Part shown: positions 14,169 to 15,685 of the stretch, piece by piece
Position numbering within the stretch: the stretch's first letter is position 1
Layout of the letters: each line of letters opens with the position of its first letter
DNA from: Bacteroidia bacterium
GTDB lineage: Bacteria > Bacteroidota > Bacteroidia > Flavobacteriales > Flavobacteriaceae
Length of the DNA stretch: 15,685 nt
Assembly: GCA_018679315.1 (NCBI GenBank)
Contig: JAHHLF010000362.1
Coordinates: 1-15,685, forward strand
Direction of reading: 5' to 3'
Position numbers and translations under genes: made by a program
The notes under the pieces: model-generated
The model's database searches: none
What the model was told of the DNA's origin: nothing
The model's input: the letters and a program-made list of their open reading frames with translations, nothing else

Positions 14169-15685
14169 ATGAGTAAATCAGCCAATACTACACCAGAATT
14201 AGGACGTGAATATTTACTGTCCGATGAAGATGCCATCATTAAGGAAATGGTGAATGAGATGGAGGATCAAATGCTGCGCATGTATGCAGATGAGGACAAG
14301 CACATGCCTAGACAAGTGCATACTAAAAGCCATGGGTGTGTAAAAGGGATTTTTAGAATAGAACCAAATTTAGACGAGAAATACAAAAAAGGAGTATTCA
14401 AAGAGCCCAAAGAATATCATTGTTGGGTACGGTTTTCCAATGCCAACCTACCACCGGAAAGCGATAAGAAAAAAGATATTCGCGGGATCGCAATTAAACT
14501 TATGGGAGTTGAGGGTGAAAAGTTACTCAACGGCAAGCGGAATGAAAAAACACAAGATTTCTTACTGATGAGCAGTGAGACCTTTTTTTCCAAGAATATC
14601 AAGCAATTCAGCCCGCTTTTAAGAGCTGCAACCGCGGAGGATGGTAAAAAGCTTTTATTAAAATATGCCCTTACCCATCTGAAGGTGATCATGCGCCTGA
14701 TGAAGTCGCGAGTTAAATGCGATAATCCCCTAAATATTCCCTATTGGAGTACACAACCCTATAGATTTGGTAAAGAACAGGACAAAGCAGTGAAATACTA
14801 CCTTGAACCTTCCAAAGAGAATGAGATACTCAATGAGGATGTTAATGAATATTCTTATCTGCGGATCAATATGGCACAAACGCTCAATGATCATGCCCAA
14901 GAGTTTGAATTCTATGTGCAATTCCAGAATGATCCCGTAGCTATGCCAATAGAAGACCCTACCGTTCCATGGGATTCTGAATTTGTACAACTGGCCACTA
15001 TGGTCATTCCTGCCCAGCAATTTGATAGCAAGGAACAAATGGAGTTCGGTGAAAATCTGTCGTTCAATGCCTGGCACTCGCTTCCCGAACACAGGCCAAT
15101 CGGCAATTTTAACCGGGCCCGAAAACGGGCGTATGTTGCCATGTCTAAACTTCGCCACGAGTACAATGGAGTACCCGATAAGGAGCCCAGGGATTCTGCC
15201 AATTTTTTAGACGGCACAGATATCCCCAAAGGCAGCACAATACCACCTAAGATCCCTACTAAAGGAGTCATAGAAATGCAAGCCCAGGTTACTGTAGATT
15301 GTAGCAAGGAAATTGCGTTTAATTTCATTACCAGTGGTGCCGAATTACCTAACTGGCTAAAAAAGGTGGGGAAGATACCTGCGGCCCTTAATGCAGAAAA
15401 CATGGGTAAGTCCTATAATCAGAGCGGAGATCAACGAATTGTATATTTTGACGGGGGTGAATCTGTGCATGAAGAATTGCTCACATTTAATCCGTTTGCC
15501 AATTATTCCTACAAGGCGAGCAAGTTCACTAATGTGCTAAAGAAGTTTTCGGATGAGGCTTATAGCCAGGTGTGGTTTGACACCATGGATGACCAGACAC
15601 GTATAACCTGGAATTATATTTATACAGCTAAAAATTTCCTGGCGCGCTTCTTACTCAAGTTCATCTTAGGCTTGATCAAGTATGA
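14169..15685 (+). CDS. Catalase-like heme protein fused to an SRPBCC domain (C-terminus off the window edge)
   Basis: The frame is open from the ATG at 14169 to the right edge (505 codons, no stop). Residues about 40-335 match the catalase superfamily, of the divergent y4iL-like kind: distal H51 in RQVHTKSHGCVKGIF, WVRFSNAN (86-93), DIRGIAIKLMG (103-113, the counterpart of catalase RDPRGFA), TQDFLLMSSETFF (128-140), and FNAWHSLPEHRPIG then the R-x-x-x-Y322 proximal pattern (RKRAY). The catalytic Asn of true catalases seems to be replaced near T128. After a Pro-rich linker (354-366) residues about 367-505 form an SRPBCC/START-like domain (VTVDCSKEIAFNFITSG, then strands and a hydrophobic helix). 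No signal peptide. A peroxidase or lipid-hydroperoxide role is inference. It starts 34 nt after the cyclase stop and is probably co-transcribed. Confidence 0.83.
   Translation, partial: MSKSANTTPELGREYLLSDEDAIIKEMVNEMEDQMLRMYADEDKHMPRQVHTKSHGCVKGIFRIEPNLDEKYKKGVFKEPKEYHCWVRFSNANLPPESDKKKDIRGIAIKLMGVEGEKLLNGKRNEKTQDFLLMSSETFFSKNIKQFSPLLRAATAEDGKKLLLKYALTHLKVIMRLMKSRVKCDNPLNIPYWSTQPYRFGKEQDKAVKYYLEPSKENEILNEDVNEYSYLRINMAQTLNDHAQEFEFYVQFQNDPVAMPIEDPTVPWDSEFVQLATMVIPAQQFDSKEQMEFGENLSFNAWHSLPEHRPIGNFNRARKRAYVAMSKLRHEYNGVPDKEPRDSANFLDGTDIPKGSTIPPKIPTKGVIEMQAQVTVDCSKEIAFNFITSGAELPNWLKKVGKIPAALNAENMGKSYNQSGDQRIVYFDGGESVHEELLTFNPFANYSYKASKFTNVLKKFSDEAYSQVWFDTMDDQTRITWNYIYTAKNFLARFLLKFILGLIKY

Noticed and set aside
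15267..15290. Possible gene boundary between the catalase-like and SRPBCC parts
   Set aside because: The frame is continuous with no stop, and the only Met nearby lies in the domain's first strand without a ribosome binding site, so a single fused protein is the simpler reading.
14730..15403. Antisense open frames of 142 and 163 codons
   Set aside because: They are shadows of the catalase-like gene, which shows conserved motifs in the plus frame; the antisense translations show no recognisable domain.

Overview
The window reads as a stretch of a Bacteroidota chromosome, most likely a marine member of the Flavobacteriaceae. The signs are an AT-leaning but not extreme composition, start codons mostly without a good Shine-Dalgarno sequence, many signal peptides that end just before Gln (NA|Q, SG|Q, LG|Q), and many short lipoprotein-type leaders. 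The species assignment is inference. I see no rRNA, tRNA, insertion sequence, CRISPR array or phage gene. Seventeen protein genes cover almost the whole window; the first and last run off its edges.

Left block (1 to 6508, all minus strand): seven tightly packed genes (gaps of -8 to 35 nt), probably one transcription unit read from 6508 down to and past position 1. In transcription order they are a membrane-anchored alkaline phosphatase, a small three-helix membrane protein, a small lipoprotein, a PQQ-type quinoprotein dehydrogenase with a cytochrome c domain inserted inside the propeller, a four-helix membrane protein, a secreted seven-repeat FG-GAP/VCBS propeller and a secreted metallo-beta-lactamase-fold hydrolase (cut by the window edge). 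Every product carries a signal peptide or membrane segments, so this looks like an envelope/periplasm module.

Middle (6509 to 7687): a 284-nt divergent intergenic region, then a secreted DinB-fold protein on the plus strand. It converges, with one base between the stop codons, on a minus-strand gene for a small, highly basic exported protein.

Second block (7852 to 11791, minus strand): six closely spaced genes (gaps of 10 to 35 nt), read from 11791 down. They are a SnoaL/NTF2-like protein, a bestrophin-family channel, a secreted NTF2-like protein, a DHFR/RibD-C-like reductase, a VanA-type Rieske non-heme iron oxygenase and a VOC (glyoxalase-fold) protein. The last four suggest small-molecule redox chemistry, but the substrate cannot be read from sequence.

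Right block (11792 to 15685, plus strand): a 384-nt divergent control region with two near-perfect inverted repeats and a short tandem repeat, then a soluble class III adenylate cyclase joined to a TolB-like domain and a TPR array. After a 34-nt gap containing a perfect 14-bp palindrome comes a long catalase-like heme protein fused to a C-terminal SRPBCC (START/Bet v1-fold) domain, cut by the right edge. This fusion is the most unusual item in the window.
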